NCBI GenBank assembly: GCA_023935145.1
Contig: CM043702.1
Location: forward strand, 76,440,820 to 76,504,819
Origin: Bretschneidera sinensis
Taxonomy: Eukaryota > Streptophyta > Magnoliopsida > Brassicales > Akaniaceae
Reading direction: 5' to 3'
DNA length: 64,000 nucleotides
In this document: in pieces, positions 20,641-33,358 of the stretch
How the letters are laid out: the number at the start of each line of letters is the position of its first letter
How positions within the stretch are numbered: position 1 is the first letter of the stretch
Program-made: the position numbers and the translations under genes
The notes under the pieces: generated by a model
What the model was told of the DNA's origin: nothing
Databases searched by the model: none
What the model saw: the letters and a program-made list of their open reading frames with translations, nothing else

Positions 20641-20964
20641 AAAATAGTTAACCTTAAAAGAATTATTATGTAGATATATTTTTTCAAGTAATGTTTTACA
20701 CAAATTTGTATATTTGTGTACGGTTTACATGAATTTAGTTGTAAGTTGATAGAATTAGTTATTTGTATTGGCAACCTCTTCATAAAAACTGACAAATGAT
20801 TTTAGATAAAAGGATTTTCAATGCAATATAGCTTTAAGGTAAATCTGGTACCAAATAATGAATCATGGAGCTATGATAACAAAGTTTTAAATGTGTTAGA
20901 AATTCAAATTAAATAGACAATGTTTATCTCTCGAATGAACAAACACAAAATTGATGCAAAGCTC
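20621..20964. repeat. Duplicated segment A, second copy
   Basis: This is the second copy of 18323-18690. It stops abruptly at about 20964 where the Gypsy-C LTR fragment starts. The next part of the unit (segment C) resumes at 26090, beyond Gypsy-C. Confidence 0.7.
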
Positions 20965-22325
20965 AATGATAATCATTTATCTAGAGTATTTGATTTTTAA
21001 GTTTAAATTTATCAAACATTATTATATATCTGGCTTTAGATTATGGTTTCCATGAAAGTACAAACATCGTGATATACGCAACCATTCACATGGAAATACT
21101 TTTAAAATACATTCCTCTTTCATACTTCACATATTATTCTAAGGAATATAAGTTACTTTTGTCTCACATCACATTCAACATTTCAATATATATCAAGAAT
21201 ACAACACAAATATAATTTTTTCAATCATCACAACCCTTTTAACATTCTCCTCAATTCAATCATCTCAATTTGTCATCAAATTTTCCAAGGTAACATCTCC
21301 CCATGTGCCAACACTTGTCCTAGGACCAGCCATGGTTATGGTCCTACCCACCTTCGAACCATGCTCCCTTCCCAAGATCCTACCTACTCTTGGACCACAC
21401 TCCCCTTCTATGGTCATACCTGCCCTCGAACCCAAAGGTCCTACAATGTACAAACACATCTCAATACAAAAATCAAGAGCAAAGAAATCAACATTTCTCT
21501 CGTCCACACAAGAATACATAATCACAGTCAACCAACAAATTTTAACAATACTCAAATTCATCCATTATATCTAACTTTAGTTATATAAGTTTATATATAT
21601 AATTATTTCAACTTTTTACATTTATCAACTATTAATTTTTCCTCAAGTACTGAAAGTAATGTAAACTCACCGAAATCATAACCATGCACTATTCTTGTAT
21701 CACATCTTTACCCTTGGTATTTTCTTCAAGAGTACCTAAAGGAATATGACTTTTAGTTTCATCAAAACCACAATGTGTACACATATAGTTTACCTACCCA
21801 CATGATGAATTTATATAAACACTACAAACCTATATGCCACGCTAACATATAATTTTATTTACTTAAACAATGAAGCATACCTACAATAAATCTTGGGTTT
21901 AATTAAGAACTTGATATTGATAATAGCAAAACACTCTTAAGGTGATTAACTTATGTGTTTAATGTGTAAGAAAGTTTAATTTAAAATGATAAATTTTAGG
22001 GTACCGAAAGGTCTAAAAGAATGAAAGAAAATGAGGAAATTTTATAGGTACCGTCTATTGTGTCAAAATAATAGTCGACAGTACTAACTCTAGAAACTTT
22101 GAATACTCGACTATCTACTATAATAGTCGACAGTCATAGCTCCAAAGACTTTGGACAGTTGAATGTCCTAGAAGACAATCAACTATATTCTTGAAAACCT
22201 ACAAAACTTTTTCCAAAAACTTCGAAAAGTTGACTATCTTACTGTTTTCGCGAGATCTGCTAAATTTTTTAACAAAAATATGACCATTTTCCTAAAGAAA
22301 ATCCCCTATCCATGAAATTTAACAA
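20960..22325 (-). repeat. Gypsy-C 3' LTR fragment
   Basis: This matches 23900-25215 of the full LTR, for example CATCTCCCCAT.TGCC.ACA and CCATGGT.ATGGTCCTACC. It lacks the first 415 bp and the last 875 bp of the LTR. A deletion joins it directly to gag at about 22325. It contains several TAGTCGACAGT-type motifs (22045-22135). Confidence 0.75.
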
Positions 22326-22329
22326 ATCT

Positions 22330-23390
22330 TAAATCCATAACCACTATCTCTGGGGAGGGTGACCACGCTGGCCTTGCGAAAAAGAACAACTCCATTGGGG
22401 AGGGCGACCACATTGCATCCCAAATCCTTACTATCTCTGGTGCCCTATAATCTACTCCTTTTATGTCGTTCACGTCGTCCCCTAGACTCCAGCACATTCT
22501 TCTCTACCTGAAGCGCCATATCTACCAAGGCAGCATAGTTAGAATGTTTCAACTATGAGAGTTGAGAATGGATTTCAAAGTTCAATCCATCTAAAAATCA
22601 CTCGCATTTTCTCTATTTAGTGTTTACTAATTTTGGGAGAATCGAGACAAAACAACAAACCGTCCATCATACTAAGATACCAACATAGTATTTTATCTCA
22701 AATTGATGAAGTCTTTCTCCTGTTGAGATCTATAAGTAGTAAGGAAATACGTAGCAAAGAACACCTTGAACCTTTCCCAGGCCAATGATTGGTATATATC
22801 CTGATTAAGTCTAGGAAAAATGTCATCCCACAAATGTAAGGCCTCAACTTCCAACTGAAACGAAGCAAAAACTACTTTTTTCTGTCTACGACTAGTAGTA
22901 CCCCAAAAATATGCTCCAATACATCAGCCTCAGATTGGTCCATAGAATCCTTAAAGAACGAAGGTTTCAACTTAGTAAATCGAGCAAAAGCATCTCTCTT
23001 CATCTAATATGATAAATCACCCTCTTCTCTCTAGGCACCATGTCTCTCAAGAACTCTAGCAAGATCTTCAAGTGGATCCAGGATCTGTCTAATCTGTTCT
23101 TCTAACTAACACTGCAACTCCTCAACTTTACCCTCAGTGTGATTTAATCTATAAAGACCTGAAGTATGGGCCTCTCGTAACTTATCTCTCTTAACACCAG
23201 GATCTTTCATAGTACCACTAGTAGCACTAGGTTCGCTATCAACATGCTAATTATCAAGAACTATTGAGTCAACCTCAGCCTCCTCAACCCTACTCAAAGG
23301 GGGTCATCCACGCCCCTTGGTTGGAACAATAACACTATCTCGGGTACGTCCCACAATCCTAGCTCTAATTTTACCACGTCCACATGGCAT
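22330..23390 (-). pseudogene. gag: Gypsy-C gag (degenerate)
   Basis: The start is MPCGRGKIRARIV at 23390 on the minus strand. The core FTKLKPSFFKDSMDQSEAD (about 22919-22975) matches the FxKLxPPxFxGxxDPxEAxxW block of plant Gypsy gag proteins. Later blocks (FLLRFSWKLR, RFVVLSRFSQN) follow in shifted frames. Many stops and frameshifts are present. No zinc knuckle, protease or pol follows, because the deletion into the LTR removed them. Confidence 0.7.
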
Positions 23391-23461
23391 CCTCAGACTG
23401 TATACATAAGAACTTATTTAGAAACAACATCACCAAGTTCATGCAGTCTATAGAATCTTAA

Positions 23462-23484
23462 ACATAAAGAGGTGATAACAAAAA
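23462..23484 (-). promoter_or_regulatory. Gypsy-C primer binding site (degenerate)
   Basis: On the minus strand TGTTATCACCTC follows the LTR end by a few bases. It matches the initiator tRNA-Met site TGGTATCAGAGC at about 8 of 12 positions, so it is a decayed site. Confidence 0.45.
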
Positions 23485-26089
23485 TGTAATGACCCATCCC
23501 GAATAGGCCCTACCTAGAACGGAATCATTACTTTTAAGCACCGAGCCTTTAACCTATAAATGCAATGACACAATTTCTAAAATATGACATTTCTAGTTAT
23601 CTTTCTACAGTATATCCCTTTTTTATGTTAACATCACCACATATACAAAATACCATTTCCACATTTCCCGGAGTTCCAAAATATTTACATAGTTTACAAA
23701 ACTAGAGGGTTTACATTTACAAAATTTAAATCACACATCATTTTCCAAAATGAATACATATGACTAGACTTTGAGACCAAAGACCGAAGATGCCAATTGC
23801 GTGGACCCACCAAGGACACCACTTATAAGCTATCTTTAAGAGCTTGCTCCAAAAATTTCTACAATTCACTTGAAAAATATAAAATAGGGAGGGTGAGTTA
23901 AAAAGCTTAGTGATGATCGCTTACGTAATATCCTCGATTTTTAAGTTTAAATTTACCAAACCTTATTATATATCTGGTTTTTAATTATCGTTTCCATGAA
24001 AGTACATACATAGCAATATATGCACCTACTCACATTTGAATATTTACATATTTTCCTCTCTCATACTTCACATATTATTCCAAGGAATATAAGTTACTTT
24101 TGTTTCACATCACATTCAACATTTCCGTATATATATATATAACAAAAATAATACACAAATATCATATTTTCAATCATGACAATACATCAAATAAATGACA
24201 CACAACTATAATGATTAACCTGCACAACATTTCTTCTATTCCACCTCTCCACACATCTATCACCACAACCCTCTCAACATTCTCCTCAATTTAGTCATCT
24301 CAATTTATCATCAAAATTTTCAAGGGGACATCTCCCCATATGCCGACATCTAGCCTCAAACCAACCATGGTCATGGTCCTACCTAACCTCAGACTATACT
24401 CTCCCCCCATGGTCTTACCTACCCTCGGACCACAATCCCTTTCCGTGGTCTCACCTTCCCTTAGACCCAAAGGTCCTACAATGCATACACACATCTCAAT
24501 ACAAAAATCAAGAACATGAAAATCAATAGTTCTCACATCCACACAAGAATACATAATCACACTCAACCAACAAATTTTAAGAAAACTCAAATTCATTTAT
24601 TTTATCTAACTTTTAGTTATATAAGTTATATATATATATAATTATGTTAAAAAAATGTACATTTATCAACTATTAAGTCTTTATCGAGTACTAGAAATAA
24701 TATGAACTCAACAATGTGTATACATATAGCATACCTACCCACATAATGAATTTATATAAACACTACAAACCTATATGCCACACTAACATATACTTTCATT
24801 TACTTAAACTATGAGGAACACCTAAGATAAATATTGGGTCTCAATTAAGAACTTGATATTGATAATAGTAAAACAATATTAAGATGATTAACTTATGTGT
24901 TTAATGTGTAAGAAAGTTTGATTTAAATTGGAAAATTTTAGGGTACTCAAAGAAAATGATGAAATTTTATAGGTACAGCCGACTATGTCATCATGACAGC
25001 CGATTGTTCTAACTCTAGAAAATTTGGACAACCAATTGTCATAGCTCCTGAGATTGTTTACTCGAAAACTACAAAAATTATTTCCAAAAACTTCAGATAG
25101 TAAACTGTCATTAAGACAATCAACTCTCTTTGTGAGATTTGCTAAATTTTTAACGAATATATGGCTCCTTTTCTAAATAAAATCCCTAATTCATGAAATT
25201 TAGCAAATCCTAACCAATCACATGCTTTCTTAGGCATAGATTTACATGTCTAACATTATCGATATCCCAATTGAAGCTATTATATTCTAAATCTTAAGAT
25301 TTGGTTTCAAATTTCATCAAGATTTTCATGTAACCTGACATCATTTAAATTCTTAAATTTAACTTTAAATCTACCTAAACATGTTCAAATTCTAAGCTTT
25401 TAAATCTAATTGAATCATACCTTGAAATCTTAGCAAAAAATGACTAAGAAGCCAAAAGAGGAGAGAAATGGAGAGACAACTAGAAATCTTTAGAAATTTG
25501 AGAGAAAATGCTAAAAATAAGAGGGTTCTAGGGCTACCACCCTATTTATACGGTCTTTAAGGAAGCCTTTTTTTTTTTACCCTTTTACCCTCTTTTAACC
25601 TATTTTTTTATTTTTAACTTTAACCTTTCAGTAATCTCCAAAAAATTTATCTTGTTGAATAAATTCCATAGTAAATTAATAATCCTCCATGACAAAAAAA
25701 ATTATTTAATTTAATATTTATTTATTTTCTGGATCATGCACATTCTAACATGGACTAAAAATAAATTAATTCAAATGAACATACAGGTAAGCATGAAAAT
25801 ATACTCACGCGATTGAAATGTAGTCAAAATAGAAACCCGAACTCTACATTTTAAAAATTAGTAGCTATTGATTTAATGATTATTACCTCAAATTATAAGT
25901 ATTTGGAAACGTGCCTTAAAATTTTGGAATCAAATTTTCAGGTCAATTACTTTCTTATAGATAAGGAGAGTTACTATCATGAGTATATTGAGCGAATAGA
26001 TGTAAACTAGATCATCATTGAGCTAAAGTATAATTATAATAAAATTTTTAATTTATTTGACTCTGATATTAACTATTTTCGGTGTCACA
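23485..26089 (-). repeat. Gypsy-C 5' LTR (2.6 kb)
   Basis: The plus strand runs from TGTAATGACCC (23485) to GGTGTCACA (26089). On the minus strand the LTR therefore opens TGTGACACC and closes GGGTCATTACA, as in many plant chromoviruses. A TATA box on the minus strand (25541-25550) leaves about 540 bp for U3 and about 2 kb for R-U5. Confidence 0.7.
25541..25550 (-). promoter_or_regulatory. TATA box of the Gypsy-C LTR (minus)
   Basis: On the minus strand this reads TATAAATAGG, followed by GTGGTAGCCCTAGAACCC. It is a strong plant TATA match at a plausible place in the LTR. Confidence 0.6.
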
Positions 26090-26600
26090 AAACAGATTTA
26101 AACATAAAATTAATTTTTAGGTAATAACTCAACATCTAGTAGGCATGTATTATTTTAATTGTTAATAATGTAAATTTATATTGAATATAATATTGAACAA
26201 TAATTGAGTGCACTTAAACCACTTGTTTACTACGATATTTATTTTTCTTACTACATGTTGCTTAGTTTTAATTGTTAGAGGCTTGGTGTCCTTCAATTTT
26301 TCTCGTGTTAGAACTTTCGAAGTGGAAGAGTATATTTTTCCTCAACAAAGTGAAAAAGTATAATTTTATTTAAACAACTAAAAAATATCTTAAATTTAGG
26401 CTCATCAATTTTTTTGTTAGTTTAATGAATTTAATTAAAAATTAATTAATTTTTTTGTGGCAAAATATGTTCATATAGAGAAATGATTTTTTCCTTGTAA
26501 AACTAAATCTTCATTATTTGAGAAACTATGTAATTAATTTAATTGATTTAGTTACATAATAATTTTTTCAAAATTTTAATTTATTCATCTCTCTTCTCTC
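26090..26600. repeat. Duplicated segment C, second copy
   Basis: This matches 18880-19470. It starts immediately after the CA of the Gypsy-C LTR, so it marks the right insertion edge. Confidence 0.65.
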
Positions 26601-27368
26601 CAAAAAAATGGTATCATTACGTAAAGAAAAAATTATTATATAAGAGTGTAGACTCAAATGAATGTTTATCTTGAATAAAGAGAATGTGTATTACTTTTTC
26701 TTTCTATCAATGTTGTTTCAGTTAGTATATTAATTTTTGTATACATTGGTTGATTTTCTCTATTTGGTAATTTTGTAATATTTGAATTAACAGTATTTCA
26801 CATCTAACTTAAGGGTATTAGTCGATAATCAAACAGAAAGTTTCGGTTATCGAGCTACATAAAAAAATTAATTTATAAAAAAATTATTTCATATTTTTCT
26901 CAAATTTTCGATGATTCAGTAGTATCAAAATATAATTCGATAATTTGGTATATCTAAATATTAAAAATCTATTGCACTTATTAAAATAAAAAAATTAGTC
27001 ATTCGGTATTACAAAAATATAAAAAAAGTCGAATTGATGTCAAAAAAATTACCAAAGTTCTAAAGAAACAATGAGTACTGAAATACCCAAATTGATAATT
27101 TGTTTTTTTTCCTACAAACATCCTTATCCAACTCTTGACTAATATTTTCATATAAATTGACAATTATCATCATGTCATGGTCCGAAAATCATACTTCTTA
27201 TTTTTAGAATTGAGTTGAAAGTGTCTTTCGTGGTTGTTGTTTTACCATTTAGTTTTTCTTCCCATGTAATATCTTCACTTAGAGATACCGGTTATCTAAT
27301 CCAATTATTCCAAATAATACGACTCTTATGATTTGTGTAAATATTTATTTTTTAGAGTAATCTGTAAT

Positions 27369-27371
<3 letters not shown>
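26601..27371. other. AT-rich stretch, nothing recognised
   Basis: No gene or repeat was recognised. Several A/T homopolymers are present. Confidence 0.5.
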
Positions 27372-27423
<52 letters not shown>

Positions 27424-27539
27424 ACACACGAATAAAGTGTAAAACATTCAATAGACGAAATACATGTACTTAATAATTATTTTTTCTTTTCCTCTTAAAA
27501 TTAGGATCCTCTTAAGTAATTGTTTGACAAAAAACTCAC

Positions 27540-27950
27540 GATTTTGTATAAAGAAGTTTTTTTATTACAAAAACAATTATAAGAATCTTATACGACATTC
27601 AGACGTATTAATTAACGTATTTTTTATAAAAAAAAATACAAGTATCTTATTTACACTCTTATGTAATAAATTTTCTCTTTAAGTAACGATACTATTTTTG
27701 ACATATTAATTAGTATTTTTTTTTATTTTTGACATATTAATTAGTATTTTTTCAAATACAAGTATTTTGCTTACACTTTTATGTAATAAATTTTCTCTTT
27801 ATGTAACGATACAATTTTTTTTAAAGAAAAAGTGATGAATAAACTGAAATTTTTTAACAAAGTACAACTATAAGATCCTTATATGGCGTTCAAACGTATC
27901 CATTAACATGTTTCTTTTTTTAAATATAAGTATCTTATTTATCAAAGTTT
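27540..27950. repeat. Degenerate repeats inside Foldback-D, first group
   Basis: TTTTTGACATATTAATTAG occurs twice (27696 and 27728). The block TTATGTAATAAATTTTCTCTTT occurs at 27659 and 27780. ...GACATTCAGACGTATTAATTAACG (27593) recurs as ...GGCGTTCAAACGTATCCATTAACA (27884). Together these form 2-3 overlapping direct repeats. Confidence 0.65.
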
Positions 27951-27954
27951 ATAC

Positions 27955-28130
27955 ATCCAATTTAGACTTAATCCAAATTATAATATAAAATAGAAGATTA
28001 TAGCAGTCTGAACTCTAATAGTATAGTAGAATATTATATAAATCTAAATCTATAATACAACAATAGAAGATTATAGCAATCAAAGTTCTAATAGAACAAC
28101 AGAAGATTATATCAATCCAAATTTTATTAA
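27955..28130. repeat. Degenerate repeats inside Foldback-D, second group
   Basis: Three to four copies of a unit share AGAAGATTATA.CA.TC...GTTCTAATAG (near 27990, 28063 and 28101). They are AT-rich and noncoding. Confidence 0.55.
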
Positions 28131-28226
28131 AATTATATAATTATTTTTATACAACCCAAAATTATAAAATTAAAACTAAATCGTTTAAACAAAAAAAAAA
28201 ATCTCTATTCAGTGAATGTTTTACAC

Positions 28227-28688
<462 letters not shown>

Positions 28689-28690
28689 AG

Positions 28691-28702
28691 TGGTATCATA
28701 GC
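28691..28702 (+). promoter_or_regulatory. Copia-E primer binding site
   Basis: TGGTATCATAGC lies two bases after the LTR end. This is the initiator tRNA-Met site with one change. Confidence 0.85.
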
Positions 28703-28724
28703 TTCAGATTTGAGAAGAGAGATC

Positions 28725-29650
28725 ATGGCTAACAGTAGTACTGTTTATAGCAATGTCCAACCTCCATTGTTTGAAGGCCAAAACTATTATTTTCGGTTTT
28801 GGTGTGTGAAGATGGAGACGTTATTTCGGTCTTTGAAGGTTATAGACTTAATTGAGGAAGGATTGGAAAAACTTATAGATACTTCGAAGCAAACCGTAGA
28901 GAAGGCTACAAGGTAACAAGATAAAGTGTTAATCGATGTTAGCGTGCTCGATATGATTCAAAGGGAAGTGTTTACCTCAATATTTCTAAGGATCATGAGG
29001 GCAAGTACATCAAAAGAGGTTTGGGATATTCTCAAGCTGGAGTTCAAAAGGGTTATGAAGGTAAGAACAATCAACTTCAATCTCTAAGTAGGGAGTTTGA
29101 GAATTTAAAAAGGAAACAAAATGATAGTTTAAATGAGCATTTCACCAACTATATGAAGTTTGTAAATTTGATGAAAAGTTGTGGTGATAACATTACTGAT
29201 CAAGAATTGCTGAAAAGATTTTGGTTAGTTTGCCTAAAAAATTTGACCCAATTGTTGTTATGATAGAAGAAACGAAAGATTTGTCAACATTAAGTATTCA
29301 TGAATTAAGAGGCTCTTTGAAGTCGTATAAACAGAGATTGGTTTAGAACTCTGACACATCTTTGGAGAGTGCATTCCAATCAAAGCTCCAAGTAAATTAT
29401 AGAGGCAACAACAATAACCAATAGAGTCATGAGCAAATGATGAATGACTCAAGCAGAGGCGGAAGGTCTAGTCGATGTGGTGGCAGAGGCAGTAGGAAAA
29501 AAGGCAGAGGTAGAGGTGATTCAAATCGTAAGAATAATGAGAGACCAACAAAAAAGGTATACATACCGAAGGTAATAAAGAAAACCAGGGGAACCTATTT
29601 TTCAGGTGTCGGAAAGCTGTTAAAGAGAAGAAAGAGGTATGACACTTAAT
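28725..29650 (+). pseudogene. gag: Copia-E gag (degenerate)
   Basis: The ATG at 28725 opens MANSSTVYSN, followed by PPLFEGQNYYFRFWCVKM, the Copia gag entry motif (LxGxNYxxWxxxM). Later blocks are STSKEVWDILKLEF (near 29008), SLSREFENLKRKQNDSLNEHF (near 29081) and an Arg/Gly-rich tail (GGRGSRKKGRGRGD near 29478). The zinc knuckle is no longer recognisable. Stops at 28914-28916 and onward, and frame changes, break it. Confidence 0.8.
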
Positions 29651-30889
29651 GCATGCAACAACCACATGATAGGCAAATGTAATGCCTTTTTAAATAAGAA
29701 CTCTAATTTCAGTTCCAAAGTGATTTTACGGAGTGAAGAATTCATGGAGATCAAAGGGAAATGTAATTGAGTGATATAACATGTGTACTATGTTCCAGAT
29801 CTGCCCGGGAATCTACTAAGTGTCGGTCAACTATTAGAGTATGACTATGAATTTCACTTCAAAAATCGTGAGTGCATTATCTACAACCACAAAAGGCAAA
29901 TTATTGTGGCCATGAAGATGATGTAGGACATATGTTTCCCACTTTCCCTGAATTTATCAAAGAAGAGTGTAGCTCTTGCAGCTAGAGAAGATGAGTCATA
30001 GCTGTGGCATAGAAGGTTCGACAATCTGAACTTTGGCAGTTTACAAGTATTAAAAAAGAAAAGTATGGTGTACGGACTACCTGTAGTAAAATAAAAATAA
30101 AGTGTTTGTGAAGAGTGTGTCTTAGGCAAGCATCACCAACAGCCGCTTCCAAAAGAACTAGCAGACTAATAAGAAACTAGAGCTGGTTCATACTGACGTT
30201 TGTGGACCAATGAGGATTGTTTTCCACAATCACAATAAGTATTTCATTTTATTTACATATGATTATACTCATATGACTTGGGTTTATTTTATGAGAGAAA
30301 AATCTAACGTATTTTTTGTTTTAAGAAGTTTAAGAGCTTTCTTGAGAAATAGTTAAGTTGTTTTATCAAAGTGTTGAGAAGTGACAAGGGGAAAGAATAT
30401 ACTTCCAAATAATTTGGCAGATTTTGTGAAAAAGGTATGGAGAGAGAACTGAATGTAGGATACACACCATAATAGAATGGTGTTTTTGAGCACAAGAATC
30501 AAACCATCATGGAAATGGAAAAGTCCATGATCTTTCAGAAAAATTTGCCAAAGGATTTTTGGGCCGAAGCTATGTATATGACTATATTTCTCATAAACAG
30601 GTGTCCGAGTAAGGTTGTATGGGACAAAACACCAATTGAAGCCTAGACTAAATGGAAGCCATCGGTTAATCATCTTAGAGTGTTTGGGTGTTTGTGTTAT
30701 GCCCAAATTCTCAAGGTCAACCGAAGCAAGATGGATGAAGCCAGTGAAAAATTTGTGTTTGTTGGCTACAACATCGTGACCAAGGGATACTAGCTTTATA
30801 ATTTGGATACAAAGAAGATCATAATCAATCGAGATGTAATGTTCAATGAGAAAGCAAGATAGAATAGAGAGAATAGCAAGGTAGAGGAG
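29651..30889 (+). pseudogene. Copia-E protease and integrase (degenerate)
   Basis: Protease remnant: ACNNHMIGKCNAF (near 29655), the family's CSNHMTG block with the active-site Asp lost. Then NLLSVGQLLEYDY (near 29812). Integrase: LWHRRFDNLNFGSL (near 30001), CEECVLGKHHQQPLP (near 30108), RSDKGKEYTSK (near 30379), NGVFEHKNQTIMEMEKS (near 30477), DFWAEAMYMTIFLINRCPSK and the HLRVFGCLCYA block (near 30670). Stops are frequent. The gene order is normal for Copia. Confidence 0.82.
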
Positions 30890-31896
30890 GTGTCAATACT
30901 TGTGGCCGTAATGCAGCCATTACCTACCGAAGGTGGTCAAAATGAAGAGGGAAGTTCTTCAACGATCAGTTTAGATACCGAGATACCTAGCTTGATTCCT
31001 AGAAAAATGAGTAAGTTGAGTGACATTTATGCCAGGTGCAATTTCAATATAGTTGAACCAGAAAGTTTTGAAGAGGCTGCAAAAGAAGAAACATGGAAAA
31101 AGGCAATTCATAAAGAAATAGACATGATTGAGAATAACCAAACTTGGTAGTTAGTTGATAAACCAAAAGATAAATATGTGATCTAAGTGAAGCGGATCTA
31201 CAAGGTGAAGAACAATTCGGATGGATCAGTGCTGAAGAACAAGGCGAGATTAGTCGCAAAGGGCTTTACCCAACATATAAGAATTAACTATGACAATACT
31301 TTTGCTTTTGTTGCAAGGATGGATATGGTTAAAGTTATTATTAACTTTGTCGCATAAAGAGGTTGGAAGCTTTATCAAGTTGATGAGAAATCAAATTTTT
31401 TGAACGAGGAGCTAAAAGAAGTATATATAGAGCAGCCATAGGGGTTTGTAGTTAATTACAAAAAAGATAAAGTATATAGGTTGAAGAAAGCCTTGTATGG
31501 GCTTAAGCAAGGGCTAAATTCTTGGTACAACAAGATTGATTCTTAATTTATCAAAGAAAGGGTTTAAAGAAACAAAGTGATGACATTTTGATCATAGCAT
31601 TGTATGTGGATGATATGGTGTTCTACGACAACAATGAAAGTTTGATTAAAGAGTTAATGAGGGATATGATGAGGAATTATGAAATGAATGACTTGAGACA
31701 GTTATACCATTTTCTTGGGATTGAAATTTATCAAGGAAATAATGGTGTGTTCATTTGCCAAAAGAAGTATGCAGAGAAGATTTTGAAGAAATTTAGTATG
31801 ATCAGATGTAAGCTAGTGGATATTCTGATGGTCTTGAATGAGAAGTTAATGAAAGAAGATGGAGGGAAGAAGGTGGATGCAAGCTATTATTGAAGT
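30890..31896 (+). pseudogene. Copia-E reverse transcriptase (degenerate)
   Basis: Blocks in order: EAAKEETWKKAIHKEIDMI (near 31070), KNKARLVAKGFTQ (near 31240), YQVDEKSNFLNEELKEVYIEQP (near 31374), LKKALYGLKQG (near 31480), and the catalytic LYVDDMVFYDN (31600-31632), intact. QLYHFLGIEIYQG follows near 31702. At least seven stops and two frame changes are present, so it is inactive. Confidence 0.87.
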
Positions 31897-32547
31897 ATGA
31901 TCGGTAACATACTCTATCTTACAGCTACAAGACCAAGCATCATATTTACTATGAGCAAGTTGTCAAGATTTATGAACAGTCTTAGCCATTTTCATTTGGG
32001 AGCAACAAAGGTGCTTAAATATGTTCAAAGTACTCTAAACTACAGAATTAGTTATGACAATAGCAATGATTCAGAATTGTTTAGCTATTACAACAGTGAT
32101 TGGGCTGGCAGTGCGGATGATTTGAAGAACGTGTCTAGTTATGTGTTCAATTTGGGATCAGGAGTATTTTCTTGGTGTTTCAAGAAGAAGCATATCATTG
32201 CTCAATCATCAACCAAATCCAAATATGTGTTAGCAAGATTGGCAACATAACATGCTATTTAGTTGAAATTTTTTTTGAGAAATGTTGGAATAAAGAAAGA
32301 TGATAATGTCGTGATCAACTATGATAACAAGTCAGCCCTTACTATAGCAAAGAATCTTGTCTTTGATGGGAGGACCAAGCACATCATGATAAAATATTAT
32401 TTCATTCGTGAAGCCATTAAGGATGATGAAGTGAACTTGGAGTATTGCAAGTTATGAGAACAACTTGCAGATACTTTCACTAAAGCTTTTAGTAGAGATA
32501 AATTTCAGCAGCTTCATGAAGCATTGGGAGTTCAATGTTAGTACATT
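31897..32547 (+). pseudogene. Copia-E RNase H (degenerate)
   Basis: The motifs are YLTATRPSIIFTMSKLSRF (near 31915), YYNSDWAGSADDLKN (near 32086), STKSKYVLARLAT (near 32211), INYDNKSALTIAKN (near 32317), GRTKHIMIKYYFIRE (near 32371) and LADTFTKAFSRDKF (near 32465). The changes S-T-x-A-E-Y to STKSKY and three stops show decay. Confidence 0.87.
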
Positions 32548-32558
32548 AAGGGGGAGGA
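32548..32558 (+). promoter_or_regulatory. Copia-E polypurine tract
   Basis: AAGGGGGAGGA lies directly before the TG of the 3' LTR. Confidence 0.85.
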
Positions 32559-32856
32559 TGTTGAATAATGTGATAATTCATTAATGAAGGGGATTTATAT
32601 ATTGTGGTGGCCAAGGCAACTTTTGGGTAATCCAAGATTGATTAGTTAATTAAATAAGGTTTTTGAGATGTCCAAGGTTTATGGTTAAAATTTGAATTCA
32701 TTCACTTGGTATTTCAAGATTAATTTATTTTTTATATGATTAATTTAAGTTTTTTTAATTTTCTTATGTGACTCTTGAGATAGCTTTGTGTATATATAAA
32801 TAAAAGAGGTTATAGTATTTTTTGTAACAAGAAAGACAATACAAATTTATTAGAAG
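32559..32856 (+). repeat. Copia-E 3' LTR, first part
   Basis: Starts TGTTGAATAATG and follows the 5' LTR to ATTAGAAG at 32856, where Tat-F begins. It is visibly diverged from the 5' LTR. Confidence 0.88.
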
Positions 32857-33358
32857 TGCTGATGCTTTAAATCTACCGAGGGTAAATATATCTGAAGGTT
32901 TAGATCTGCACAGAAACAGTGAGAAGAATCTGAAAGTCACCGGAGGGCAAAGAAAGTGGAGCCTCCGGGTACTCTCTGATGCCTAAGTTAGCCTTAGGGT
33001 TTTTGAAAGTAAAAACGAAGATTTTATAGCTTATAATTAGAGAGTGAAAGAGTTCTCTACCTCGTGAACACAAGAGTCTCCTACATAATCTGTTATGAGA
33101 GAACCAATTAGGAATATGTGCTCATCATTTTTGGCCCAGGTGAGGGGACATGATCCCTGAAAAATCGCTTGAAGAAAGGTATGCTTGGTTGTCTAGAGAC
33201 AGTTGTGTCGTAACGGTTTTCATAGTGATATTACCTTCATGCCCTTTTACCAAGTGTCAAAACTAGATTTCTTGACCCGTATGATCGTTAAATGTTTTTT
33301 TTATCCACATTGGTTGCCATGTGTCGCAATATTATAGGAAATCCAATTTTCCTTTACA
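32857..33358 (-). repeat. Tat-F 3' LTR
   Basis: The plus strand starts TGCTGATGC and ends CCTTTACA. It matches 55809-56326 along its length (shared blocks such as TGCTTGGTTGTCT, GTGTCGTAACGGT, GTCAAAACTAGATT). Divergence is clear, so the insertion is old. Confidence 0.87.

Larger units (their letters stand above)
20960..26089 (-). mobile_element. Gypsy-C: truncated chromovirus-like Gypsy element (minus)
   Basis: Read on the minus strand: a long 5' LTR (26089 to 23485), a degenerate primer site, gag (23390 to about 22330), then part of a second LTR (about 22325 to 20960). All of pol and both outer parts of the 3' LTR are missing. It sits between segments A and C of the duplicated unit, so it inserted after that duplication. 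The gag motifs and the LTR ends (TGTGACACC ... GGTCATTACA on the minus strand) fit plant chromoviruses. Lineage is inference. Confidence 0.75.
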
